Source: Robertmurraya kyonggiensis
Lineage (GTDB): Bacteria > Bacillota > Bacilli > Bacillales > Cytobacillaceae
Assembly (NCBI RefSeq): GCF_005116465.1
Contig: NZ_SWBM01000001.1
Span: 1,550,001-1,614,000, forward strand
Length of the DNA stretch: 64,000 nt
Direction of reading: 5' to 3'
The notes beneath the pieces were generated by a model. The model did no database searches, was not told the DNA's origin, and was given only the letters and a program-made list of their open reading frames with translations. Position numbers and translations under genes: made by a program. Below are positions 27,382-34,839 of this stretch, one piece after another (the first letter of the stretch is position 1; every line of letters starts with the position of its first letter).

Positions 27382-28176
27382 TTATTTCCCTTGCCAAACA
27401 GGTTTACGTTTTTCATTAAAAGAACGAATCCCTTCCAAACGGTCTTCTGAATTTGCACATTTATAATATTGGTCGAGTTCAATAGATAAAGCTGTATTTA
27501 AATCTGTTTGTAGACCATTATTGACTGCCTTTTTTATCGACTTTAAGGATAATGGAGCATTTTTTGCGATACCACGTGCAAGCTCAAGCGCCGTCTCACT
27601 TAAGGATTGAATTGGGACCACTTCATTTGCTAACCCTACTTCCATTGCTCGAGCAGCAGAAATATGTTTTCCACTAAACAATATTTCCTTCGCGATTCCT
27701 ACGGGTATTGTCCTTGGAAGCAGCTGGGTTCCACCAACTCCAGGAATGATCCCGATCGTAACCTCTGGTAGACCGAATTTCGCATGTTCAGAAAACACTC
27801 GAAGATCGCAGCTTAACATCATTTCTACACCACCACCAAGGGCATATCCATTTATGGCTGCAATAACTGGAAATGGAAAGTTGCGCAAATCTGCAAATGC
27901 CTCTTCAAAAATATCATGCTGTTTTTGCCATTCTTTATTGGTCATCCCATTGCGTTCCTTTAAATCTGCACCCACACAAAAACTCTTTTCACCAGCACCA
28001 GTTAAGATAACTGTTCGGATATCCTTCTGTTCTTTTAAGTATGAAAGACAAGAAATGAGATCGAGTGCCATTTGTGTGTTCAATGCATTTAGTGCTTCTG
28101 GACGACTTAAGGTTAAAAGATATATACCACTTGATTCTTCGTCCCGAAATAAAGAAAGCGTTTCCCATTTGATCAT
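27382..28176 (-). CDS. Enoyl-CoA hydratase family protein (methylglutaconyl/itaconyl-CoA hydratase candidate)
   Basis: A 264-residue crotonase-fold hydratase. The oxyanion-hole segments (FCVGADLKER and YALGGGVEMMLSCDL) are present, as are both catalytic glutamates (GGGVE and GLPEVTIG). The overall form resembles the methylglutaconyl-CoA hydratase group (LiuC/AUH); the mammalian AUH also hydrates itaconyl-CoA to citramalyl-CoA. With a CoA-transferase and a CitE-like lyase in the same regulon, hydration of itaconyl-CoA or a similar branched unsaturated diacyl-CoA is a good guess. GGGAGG precedes ATG 28176. It lies 37 bases after the HMG-CoA-lyase-like gene. Confidence 0.88.
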   Translation of the reverse strand: MIKWETLSLFRDEESSGIYLLTLSRPEALNALNTQMALDLISCLSYLKEQKDIRTVILTGAGEKSFCVGADLKERNGMTNKEWQKQHDIFEEAFADLRNFPFPVIAAINGYALGGGVEMMLSCDLRVFSEHAKFGLPEVTIGIIPGVGGTQLLPRTIPVGIAKEILFSGKHISAARAMEVGLANEVVPIQSLSETALELARGIAKNAPLSLKSIKKAVNNGLQTDLNTALSIELDQYYKCANSEDRLEGIRSFNEKRKPVWQGK

Positions 28177-28213
28177 AAAAAATATCCTCCCTTTTTCCTT
28201 GTTAAAATTTCCT

Positions 28214-29137
28214 TTAAGAAACCGGAATCTCGTATTTTCGGTCCGATTTACCTGCTTTTAACACACTACTCGCCACCTCATGGTCAACAAGTGTTTGCAA
28301 GAAATTTGAGGCTTCAATAAGTTTAATTAAATCAATTCCTGTATCGATTTCCATACAATGGAGCATGTGAACGACATCTTCTGTACAAACATTTCCTGTT
28401 GCTCCTGGTGCGAAAGGACAACCACCAAGCCCTCCAAGAGAAGTATCAAAGCTTGTAACGCCTGCTTGAATGCCAGCTAGTACGTTTGACAGTCCCATCC
28501 CTCTTGTATTGTGGAAGTGCAAGTTAAAATGCTGTTTTGAAAACTTCTCTACCAAACTATGAACAAGCTCGTAAACTTGTTTTGGATTTGCCATACCTGT
28601 TGTATCAGCTAAAGTAATCGTATGAACAGATAATTTCGTAAGTTGCTCAACGATAGAATGTACCCTCTCAACGGGTATTTTCCCTTCAAAAGGACAGCCA
28701 AAAGTGGTAGCCAAGGAAACATCTACTTTTATTTCACTTTGATCACAATAAGTTTTAATCTTAGCAAGAGATTGAAGAGATTCCTCTGTTGTTTGTCTAA
28801 CATTTTGTTGATTATGAGTATTACTGACAGATAATACGAAATTTACCTGCTTTACCTGAATCTCTGCTGCGATTTCCGCGCCTTTTAAATTTGGAATTAA
28901 TGCGATGAATGTTGTATCATGATTCCCTTTTAAATACTTAAATAATTCCTTGCTATTGGCCATTTGAGGAACCAGCCTGGGATGAACAAATGATCCAAAT
29001 TCAATTGTCTTAACATTGGCTTCCAGTAGACGATTAGATAAATCTAATTTTTCCTCAACTGTCAGCAATTTTGCTTCCAACTGTAAACCATCTCTTAACA
29101 CAACATCATTTATCGTGACAGAATTCGGTAAGCTCAT
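28214..29137 (-). CDS. Hydroxymethylglutaryl-CoA lyase family protein
   Basis: A 307-residue DRE-TIM metallolyase. It has the N-terminal VVLRDGLQLE, the metal ligands FHNTRGMG, and the catalytic-cysteine loop SLGGLGGCPFAPGATGN that marks HMG-CoA lyases. The usual reaction splits HMG-CoA into acetyl-CoA and acetoacetate; homologues accept other 3-hydroxy-3-methyl diacyl-CoA esters, so citramalyl-CoA is conceivable. AGGAGG lies six bases before ATG 29137. It is the first gene of a probable ten-gene operon and is preceded by a promoter overlapping a GntR-type operator. No carboxylase genes for leucine degradation are adjacent. Confidence 0.9.
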   Translation of the reverse strand: MSLPNSVTINDVVLRDGLQLEAKLLTVEEKLDLSNRLLEANVKTIEFGSFVHPRLVPQMANSKELFKYLKGNHDTTFIALIPNLKGAEIAAEIQVKQVNFVLSVSNTHNQQNVRQTTEESLQSLAKIKTYCDQSEIKVDVSLATTFGCPFEGKIPVERVHSIVEQLTKLSVHTITLADTTGMANPKQVYELVHSLVEKFSKQHFNLHFHNTRGMGLSNVLAGIQAGVTSFDTSLGGLGGCPFAPGATGNVCTEDVVHMLHCMEIDTGIDLIKLIEASNFLQTLVDHEVASSVLKAGKSDRKYEIPVS

Positions 29138-29186
29138 AATTTACCTCCTAGAAAATTCCGAATTGCGCAATAATTAGTTTACTTAC

Positions 29187-29215
29187 AGGATATCGTATCC
29201 AATATTCTTTGTCTA
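29187..29215 (-). promoter_or_regulatory. Promoter of the long catabolic operon
   Basis: TAGACA (29210-29215) and TATCCT (29187-29192), spaced by 17 bases, precede the HMG-CoA-lyase-like gene. The same two hexamers and spacing recur before the CoA-transferase gene at 38.4 kb. The recurrent operator lies between the boxes. Confidence 0.65.
29195..29207 (+). promoter_or_regulatory. GntR-type operator, copy 1
   Basis: GTATCCAATATTC is one of six copies of GTAT-CCARN-ATAC-like sites in the catabolic island. It sits between the -35 and -10 boxes of the long operon, where binding would block RNA polymerase. One mismatch in the right arm. Confidence 0.65.
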
Positions 29216-29282
29216 GATGAATGAGCTAATTTTTGTATATTTTCTGATTTTTAAATACCTCTAAGTAGTCCACAGCGAAAAA

Positions 29283-29303
29283 CCCCGCATAAATACAGCG
29301 GGG
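29283..29303 (-). terminator. Terminator of the TRAP-CitE operon
   Basis: A perfect GC-rich stem GCCCCGC-type (CCCCGC/GCGGGG) with a 9-base loop is followed by TTTTT on the minus strand, just after the CitE-like gene. Confidence 0.93.
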
Positions 29304-29315
29304 CAATGCAATTCC

Positions 29316-30146
29316 TTACTTCAGTGGAATTCTTTCTATCACTTGTAACGCTTGTTTATATACAGGATAATCCACCATTTTCCCATTCAATTGTATCGCT
29401 GCTGAACCTTCTAATTCCGCTTCTTCAAAAGCCACTACAAGTTCTTTTGCCCATTGTATTTCCTCACTAGTCGGTGTAAAAATTTGATTCACAACGGTGG
29501 TTTGATTTGGGTGTATGCATAGTTTGGCATAGAACCCCTGTTGCTTCCCCAAGTTAGTTTCATGGATGAGACCAGCCTGATTCTTAAATTCCGTATAAAC
29601 CGTATCTATCGGAGGCTGCAAACCATGAGCTTTGGACGCGACGGCGATTACAGATCTAGGATAAATCAACTCTTCTTGATTAGTAGAAAGATTGATTCCT
29701 AGTTCAAGAGAATAATCAATCGCACCAAATGCCAGGCGCTTAATTCGGTTTGATGCACCCGCGATGCTTTTGGCAGACAAAACTCCTTCTGCATTCTCAA
29801 TTAATGGGATAATGTGCTGCTCTTTAGGGACATATTTCTCAATTTCTATGACATCCTCACCAGATTTCGTCTTCGCTAACACAATCCCTGCAAAAGGATA
29901 TTCTTTCAATAAGGAAACGTCATCTCTCCAAAAGGCAGTTAAAAGATCATTTATCCTTAGATAAATAGATTTCGTAGGTTTGCTCAATTCCTTTAACGCA
30001 TTTATGACATTATTTCTTGCGTTCTCTTTTTCAGATACTGGCACAGCATCTTCCAAATCAATGATAACGGCGTCTGCATGACTATCCAATGCTTTCTTAA
30101 TGCGTACAGGCTGGGTAGCAGGAACAAACAAATAGGAACGGTTCAT
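29316..30146 (-). CDS. CitE-like CoA-ester lyase (citramalyl/malyl-CoA lyase candidate)
   Basis: A 276-residue HpcH/HpaI-CitE family TIM barrel. Mg-binding and substrate residues are visible: IIDLEDAVP, YLRIND, LIENAEGV and FGAIDYSLELG; the C-terminal KLCIHPNQ is typical. Citrate lyase alpha and gamma subunits are absent, so it acts on a CoA thioester alone, like citramalyl-CoA lyase (Ccl, CLYBL) or malyl-CoA lyase. Products would be acetyl-CoA plus pyruvate or glyoxylate. GGAGG precedes ATG 30146, 17 bases after the TRAP large subunit, and a terminator follows. Co-transcription with an importer ties the lyase to the imported acid. Confidence 0.88.
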   Translation of the reverse strand: MNRSYLFVPATQPVRIKKALDSHADAVIIDLEDAVPVSEKENARNNVINALKELSKPTKSIYLRINDLLTAFWRDDVSLLKEYPFAGIVLAKTKSGEDVIEIEKYVPKEQHIIPLIENAEGVLSAKSIAGASNRIKRLAFGAIDYSLELGINLSTNQEELIYPRSVIAVASKAHGLQPPIDTVYTEFKNQAGLIHETNLGKQQGFYAKLCIHPNQTTVVNQIFTPTSEEIQWAKELVVAFEEAELEGSAAIQLNGKMVDYPVYKQALQVIERIPLK

Positions 30147-30163
30147 TGTAATTTCCTCCAGAG

Positions 30164-31429
30164 TTATTCAATAAGGAATAGCGCAATTTGAGGGAAAATC
30201 ATAACAATAATTAATACGAGAATAAACAACCCGAAAAACGGAATTACACCTCGTATAACATTCTCTACTTTTTCCTTCATAATTCCACTTACCACAAATA
30301 GGTTCAAACCAACTGGCGGGGTAATCATCCCAAGCTCCATGTTAATAACCATAATGATCGCAAAGTGGTATACATTAATATCTAAAGCACCTAAAATAGG
30401 CAAAAAGATAGGTAAAGTGATTAATATAATCGCTGTAGGTTCCAAGAACATTCCTAATATAAAGAAGAGAATGTTAACGATAATTAAGAAGGACCATTTA
30501 CTTAATCCGCTATCGCTAACCCATTGTGCAAAAGTTTGCGGGACCTGCTCCGTTGTCAAGAACATCCCAAAAACAAGAGCTGATGCAATAATTAAGAAGA
30601 TCATGGAAGTAGTATTAACAGAATCTAAGGTAATGAATTTAAACTTTTTCCAACTCATTTCTCGATAAACCAATGTAGAAACAATAATCGCATATAAAAC
30701 AGCCACAAATGAGGCTTCAGTTGGGGTCACTACCCCTTCATAAATGCTCCAAAGAATGGCAATTGGCATGAGCAGTCCCCAGATTGCCTTTAAGGTAGGG
30801 CGCCATCTATCTGCTAATGGGACTTTCTCCATACCACCATATCCCTTACGATAGGCCATCAAAATTGCACTTATGATTAAGACGCCGCCTAGTAAAAGTC
30901 CTGGTATAATCCCGGCTGTAAAAAGCTTACCTGTTGATTCTTCAGCTACAGAGCCATATAAAATTAGTGGGATGGAAGGAGGAATTAATATCCCTAACGT
31001 GCCAGCGGATGCTACTAAACCCATCGCATACTTTCTTTCATAACCAGCTTCAATCATCATTGGGATCATTATAGCTCCAATAGCTGCTGCTGTTGCAGGG
31101 CTTGATCCTGAAATGGCGGCAAAAATCATACAAGTAACAACGGTTACAACCGCTAAACCTCCACGTGTATGACCAATCCATGCTTTAATACAGTTAATTA
31201 AATGTCTAGAGATCCCACCTTTAGCCATAAGCAGTCCTGCAAAAACAAATCCAGGGATGGCCATTAACGTTGTACTATTCACTCCTGTGAACATCTTTTG
31301 GATAACCGTATCAATGGAAAATCCAACCATCCACAATGCAACGACACTTGAAACACCTAAGCTAATGGCAATTGGCACACGTAAAAAGGCTAGGCCAAAT
31401 AATAGGATAAGTAGAATAAGCGTTTCCAT
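30164..31429 (-). CDS. TRAP transporter large membrane subunit (DctM type)
   Basis: The 421-residue DctM-type subunit, with about 12 hydrophobic helices, forms the substrate channel of a TRAP importer driven by Na+. Family segments are VFAGLLMAKGGISRHLI, SGSSPATAAAIGAIMIPMM and GMITPPVGLNLFVVSG. Its ATG overlaps the stop codon of the small subunit by one base (TAATG), so translation is probably coupled. The CitE-like gene follows in the same unit, while the binding protein is encoded divergently. TRAP systems import organic acids including itaconate, C4-dicarboxylates and sugar acids; the substrate cannot be read from this subunit. Confidence 0.95.
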   Translation of the reverse strand: METLILLILLFGLAFLRVPIAISLGVSSVVALWMVGFSIDTVIQKMFTGVNSTTLMAIPGFVFAGLLMAKGGISRHLINCIKAWIGHTRGGLAVVTVVTCMIFAAISGSSPATAAAIGAIMIPMMIEAGYERKYAMGLVASAGTLGILIPPSIPLILYGSVAEESTGKLFTAGIIPGLLLGGVLIISAILMAYRKGYGGMEKVPLADRWRPTLKAIWGLLMPIAILWSIYEGVVTPTEASFVAVLYAIIVSTLVYREMSWKKFKFITLDSVNTTSMIFLIIASALVFGMFLTTEQVPQTFAQWVSDSGLSKWSFLIIVNILFFILGMFLEPTAIILITLPIFLPILGALDINVYHFAIIMVINMELGMITPPVGLNLFVVSGIMKEKVENVIRGVIPFFGLFILVLIIVMIFPQIALFLIE

Positions 31430-31920
31430 TAAAATTCCTCCTCCTCATATTCCGTTTCAGGAGTGATGCCTTTGAAAGAATAGTAGATTTTAGCAACAAA
31501 GTGAATGAACAGCAAAATTCCAGTAATAGGCATAATTAAATAGTTCATCCAAATTGGGAAACCAACATCAATTGTTTTGATTCCTTGTTCAAATGCCGTC
31601 ATTACCATATTTATTCCTGTCCATACAAGGAAGAAGCTGAAAACGGTTCCAATTATTAACGTAACAATATCACTAACTTTTTTCATCCTTGGCCCCATAC
31701 GATCATAGAGAATATCAATGGTTACATGCTTATCATCTCTTAATGCTGTAGCGAAACCAATAAATATTGCCCACACTAACATCATCGTAAATATCTCTGT
31801 TGCCCAGCTTTGTGATGTTCCAAGTACATAACGTGAAAATACTGCGTACAGGCTTACTGCGATTCCAAACAAAAAGAAAACAATCGCTACAAAATTCTCA
31901 ATCTTATAAAGTATTTTCAT
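31429..31920 (-). CDS. TRAP transporter small membrane subunit (DctQ type)
   Basis: The 163-residue DctQ-type subunit with four hydrophobic helices and the motif SWATEIFTMMLVWAIFIG followed by RDDKHVTID, standard for this family. It pairs with the large subunit encoded next. The start ATG 31920 has GGAG about seven bases upstream. An operator copy lies 140 bases upstream in the region shared with the divergent binding-protein gene. Confidence 0.93.
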   Translation of the reverse strand: MKILYKIENFVAIVFFLFGIAVSLYAVFSRYVLGTSQSWATEIFTMMLVWAIFIGFATALRDDKHVTIDILYDRMGPRMKKVSDIVTLIIGTVFSFFLVWTGINMVMTAFEQGIKTIDVGFPIWMNYLIMPITGILLFIHFVAKIYYSFKGITPETEYEEEEF

Positions 31921-31981
31921 AACTTCGCTCCTTTATCTATTCAAAAATAAGTTATTAACCTGAGAAATTTTCATAATGGGC

Positions 31982-32038
31982 TTAGGTTAATTTATCGAAG
32001 TGTACCATTATGAATTGGTATAACCACTTAAATCGCAT
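31982..32038 (-). CDS. Possible 18-residue leader ORF before the TRAP operon
   Basis: An ATG at 32038 with GGGGGTG four bases upstream opens an 18-codon frame (MRFKWLYQFIMVHFDKLT) ending about 60 bases before the DctQ-type gene. The strong ribosome site is the main argument. No known leader peptide is recognised. It overlaps an inverted repeat TACCA-N8-TGGTA. Confidence 0.25.
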   Translation of the reverse strand: MRFKWLYQFIMVHFDKLT

Positions 32039-32062
32039 TTTTCACCCCCATCTTGATATTTT

Positions 32063-32075
32063 GTATATTGGATAC
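32063..32075 (-). promoter_or_regulatory. GntR-type operator, copy 2 (TRAP membrane subunits)
   Basis: On the minus strand GTATCCAATATAC has perfect GTAT/ATAC arms with the CCAAT spacer, extending to TTG/CAA-like flanks. A weak TTTAAA-N17-TACAAA promoter for the DctQ-DctM-CitE unit overlaps it. Confidence 0.65.
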
Positions 32076-32158
32076 CATTTCTTTTAAATATCATAATATA
32101 CTTCTCCAAATTCAACAAGACTGAAAATTTTAAATTAACCAATATTTCAGAAAAGATA

Positions 32159-32187
32159 TTTACACTCCTAAAAACATGTGTTATCTT
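32159..32187 (+). promoter_or_regulatory. Promoter of the TRAP binding-protein gene
   Basis: TTTACA (32159-32164) and TATCTT (32182-32187) are spaced by 17 bases on the plus strand. Operator copy 3 begins 13 bases after the -10 box, near the expected transcription start. Confidence 0.6.
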
Positions 32188-32200
32188 ATAAAAGAAAATT

Positions 32201-32213
32201 GTATCCAAAATAC
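32201..32213 (+). promoter_or_regulatory. GntR-type operator, copy 3 (binding protein)
   Basis: GTATCCAAAATAC has perfect arms around CCAAA. It lies just downstream of the predicted -10 of the binding-protein gene, a repression position. Confidence 0.65.
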
Positions 32214-32222
32214 CATTACAAA

Positions 32223-32236
32223 TGTAAGCCCTTACA
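32223..32236 (+). promoter_or_regulatory. cre-like palindrome in the binding-protein leader
   Basis: TGTAAGCCCTTACA is a palindrome that matches the cre consensus TGWAANCGNTNWCA at all but one central base. Placed ten bases after operator copy 3, it would let CcpA repress uptake when a preferred sugar is present. Confidence 0.45.
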
Positions 32237-32337
32237 CCCAGACGTATAGGATCATACGGTTAAGGAGGTGTTTCCTTTTATAATCATACGAATAAGCTTT
32301 TAAGATTTTAAATATGATTACCTAAGGGGGAAGGAAA

Positions 32338-33366
32338 ATGAAATTAAATGAGAAACTATTAAGTGTTCTATTTTTAGCGTTTACCCTTGTATTAGCCGCT
32401 TGTGGAAAGGACGAGGTAGCTGGTGGTTCTGACAGCGATGGAATTCAAGAAATCACCATTAAATTTTCACACGTAGTAGCGGAGAACACACCAAAAGGGC
32501 AAGGGGCCATTGCAATGAAAGAATATATCGAACGTGAATCAGATGGAAAAATCACGGTAGAAATTTATCCAAATAGCTCATTGTTTGGTGACCAAGATGA
32601 ATATCAGAACTTAGTTGCTAACAACGTTCAATTTATCGCTCCTGACTTATCCAAGTTTGTTGGAAATAACCCACAATTTAATGTACCTTCACTTCCATTT
32701 GCTTTTGATAACGATGAGGCTGCAATAGCCTTTTGGGATGGAGAGAAAGGACAGGAAATTTTAAGTAGCTTGGAAGCTGATGGTGTTATTGGGTTAAAGA
32801 TGTGGCCAAACGGTGGTAAACATCTCACGAACGATGAACGCCAAATTGATTCACCTGATGATTTCGACGGATTGAAATTCCGTACACAAGGTGGGCAAGT
32901 ACTTGAAGCTCTTTATGGATTACTTGGTGCTGGTTCTGAGTCAATTCCATTTGGAGAATTGTACACTGCTCTTGACCAAGGCGTTGTAGAAGGACAAGAA
33001 AATACATTTAGTAACATTGAATCTAAGAAATTTGATGAAGTTCAAAAATATATGACTGTACTAAATCATACTCGTGTAGACTACGCCATTTTCACTAATA
33101 CAAAATTCTGGGATAGTCTAAATGAAGAAACGAAGGCCATTGTAGAGGCTGGAGTTGAAGAAGGTACAAAGGTTGCACGCGAAGAAGCAAAGGCATTAAA
33201 TGACAAAGCTTTTGAAACGATTAAAGAGCGTGGTTTTACTGAAATCACAGAATTAACACCTGAACAAATTCAAGCATTCCGCGATGTACTACAACCGGTA
33301 TACGACGAATTTGAAGATGAAATTGGTACCGATGTGTATGAAGCCGTACGGGCTGCAAACGAATAA
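32338..33366 (+). CDS. TRAP transporter solute-binding lipoprotein (DctP type)
   Basis: A 342-residue extracytoplasmic binding protein with a lipobox signal peptide (LVLAACGKD, Cys21), as expected for a Gram-positive cell. DctP features: FSHVVAENTPKGQGA near the N-terminus, the carboxylate-binding arginine in GLKFRTQGG near residue 180, and VVEGQENTFSNI. These fit the C4-dicarboxylate-like branch. The ribosome site AAGGGGGAAGG precedes ATG 32338. It is transcribed away from the membrane subunits, an unusual split; both sides carry the same operator. A strong terminator follows. Confidence 0.95.
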   Translation: MKLNEKLLSVLFLAFTLVLAACGKDEVAGGSDSDGIQEITIKFSHVVAENTPKGQGAIAMKEYIERESDGKITVEIYPNSSLFGDQDEYQNLVANNVQFIAPDLSKFVGNNPQFNVPSLPFAFDNDEAAIAFWDGEKGQEILSSLEADGVIGLKMWPNGGKHLTNDERQIDSPDDFDGLKFRTQGGQVLEALYGLLGAGSESIPFGELYTALDQGVVEGQENTFSNIESKKFDEVQKYMTVLNHTRVDYAIFTNTKFWDSLNEETKAIVEAGVEEGTKVAREEAKALNDKAFETIKERGFTEITELTPEQIQAFRDVLQPVYDEFEDEIGTDVYEAVRAANE

Positions 33367-33406
33367 TTTGGGAACGCTAATTGACTAAATGTAAACGCAA
33401 ACAAAC

Positions 33407-33432
33407 CAGGTAGTCCGATTAAGGGCTACCTG
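33407..33432. terminator. Terminator between the TRAP binding protein and second MmgE/PrpD gene
   Basis: CAGGTAG/CTACCTG forms the core stem, extended by AAACAAAC/GTTTGTTT outside it. The symmetric A/T flanks suit both convergent transcripts. Confidence 0.85.
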
Positions 33433-33483
33433 ATTTTGTTTGTTTAACCATATTCTAATTTAATTTGTACTCTGTAAAATATC

Positions 33484-34806
33484 CTAGCTTAGTATTCTAA
33501 TAATTTCTTCAACAGAATCCATTTGTTCAAAATGATCCATCGCTTCTATTACTTGAGTTATTTTTTCATCGATTAACGACGATTTACAAAGCTTCATAAA
33601 CTTACGGTCTAACATGTCCTTTGTCATCGGATTCTCAATGCTACCTGTTGCATGTTCAATAAACACCTGATGTCTTGTGCCATCCTTTTTAACTAAAGTA
33701 GCTTCTACTTTGTCCTTATCGACTTTTTCATCTGCAATTGGTTTTATTTTTCCCCTGAAAGATATTATCTCAGATGCAAGTACTTTTTCATCTTTATACT
33801 GTTCCTCAGCGGCATCTTTTTCTAAAAAGGCAATTGCCCCAGTATGGTAAATACTAAATTTCCCTTCAAGACCTGTTTTCGGCTCTCTTTTACCGGTCAA
33901 TTCTAAAACATATGGATTCACCTTAAGGATAATTCCATCCACTTCCCTAGGAGTAGCTAGCTCGCTTAATTGAATACATGCGTCAATGGAAGGATGCAGA
34001 ACAATCCCGCATGCGTATGGCTTAAAAGCATTCTTCTCTAACTCCCAAACTCTCCCATAATCTTCAAGCACTCTATTTACATTATGTTCTGGACTATAAA
34101 CGTTAAAAAACCCCCGTTTTGCTTCTAGCACCTGGGTTGAGCTAGTAAACCCTTTTTGTACAAGCAGAGCGGCCATTAAACCATTCTGTGCGGCCTTTCC
34201 TGGATGAAAAGGTTTGGTCATTGTACCAAACATTTCTCGGAGACCAAAGCTCTGGGTACCTGCTAGCCCCATCGCCATTGCCAATTGATCTTCATCCAAT
34301 TTTAGTAATAAGCCAGCAGCTACTGCTGCGCCAAATACTCCTGTGCTCGGTGTAATATGATAGCCATGTTGATAATGTGAAGGGTATACTGCATTACTAA
34401 TTCTAAGTTCCACTTCACAACCTAAAATGAATGCACGTAATAGTTCTTTCGTTGAAAATGAATGTTTTTCACCAAGTGCAAAAATTACAGGAGCTACCGG
34501 TCCACTAGGATGGTGGATCGTGTCTAGATGAGTATCATCGAAGTCAAAAATATGTGAGGATGTTCCATTGATTAAAACAGCTGATAATAAATCAGTTTTC
34601 ACTTCTCTTCCTAATATAGAAACCTGTTCTGATGTTGATAAATCGTTTGCTACGTCTAGTAAAATATCAATGGTTTCATGGCGAATCGCTCCTATTGTTA
34701 CGCCTAACCAATTTAGTAGACTCTTTTTTGCATGTTCAATCACGCTTTCAGGAATGTCTTCGTAACTTGTGTTATAAATGTGATTAACTAATTCTTTAGT
34801 TATCAT
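33484..34806 (-). CDS. MmgE/PrpD family protein, second copy
   Basis: A 440-residue paralogue of the protein encoded at 24.7-26.1 kb. Family segments are LLNWLGVTIGA, GTSSHIFDFDDTH, HPGKAAQNGLMAALL and a C-terminal PFAM-like swap PYACGIVLHPSID. The equivalent of SCRHTHPAMD in the first copy is YACGIVLHPSID here, so the two are not recent duplicates and the active sites probably differ. ATG 34806 is chosen because AGGAGA lies eight bases upstream; GTG 34815 abuts it. It is last in an RraA-Ldh-PrpD unit, 33 bases after the dehydrogenase gene. Possible roles: dehydratase, or decarboxylase of a tricarboxylic acid. Confidence 0.87.
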   Translation of the reverse strand: MITKELVNHIYNTSYEDIPESVIEHAKKSLLNWLGVTIGAIRHETIDILLDVANDLSTSEQVSILGREVKTDLLSAVLINGTSSHIFDFDDTHLDTIHHPSGPVAPVIFALGEKHSFSTKELLRAFILGCEVELRISNAVYPSHYQHGYHITPSTGVFGAAVAAGLLLKLDEDQLAMAMGLAGTQSFGLREMFGTMTKPFHPGKAAQNGLMAALLVQKGFTSSTQVLEAKRGFFNVYSPEHNVNRVLEDYGRVWELEKNAFKPYACGIVLHPSIDACIQLSELATPREVDGIILKVNPYVLELTGKREPKTGLEGKFSIYHTGAIAFLEKDAAEEQYKDEKVLASEIISFRGKIKPIADEKVDKDKVEATLVKKDGTRHQVFIEHATGSIENPMTKDMLDRKFMKLCKSSLIDEKITQVIEAMDHFEQMDSVEEIIRILS

Positions 34807-34839
34807 TTTCGGCACTCTCCTATACTTTTATTATTGTCT

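Noticed and set aside
28214-29137. Leucine degradation cluster
   Set aside because: HMG-CoA lyase, hydratase and dehydrogenase are suggestive, but methylcrotonyl-CoA carboxylase subunits are missing, and tartrate-type genes share the operon.
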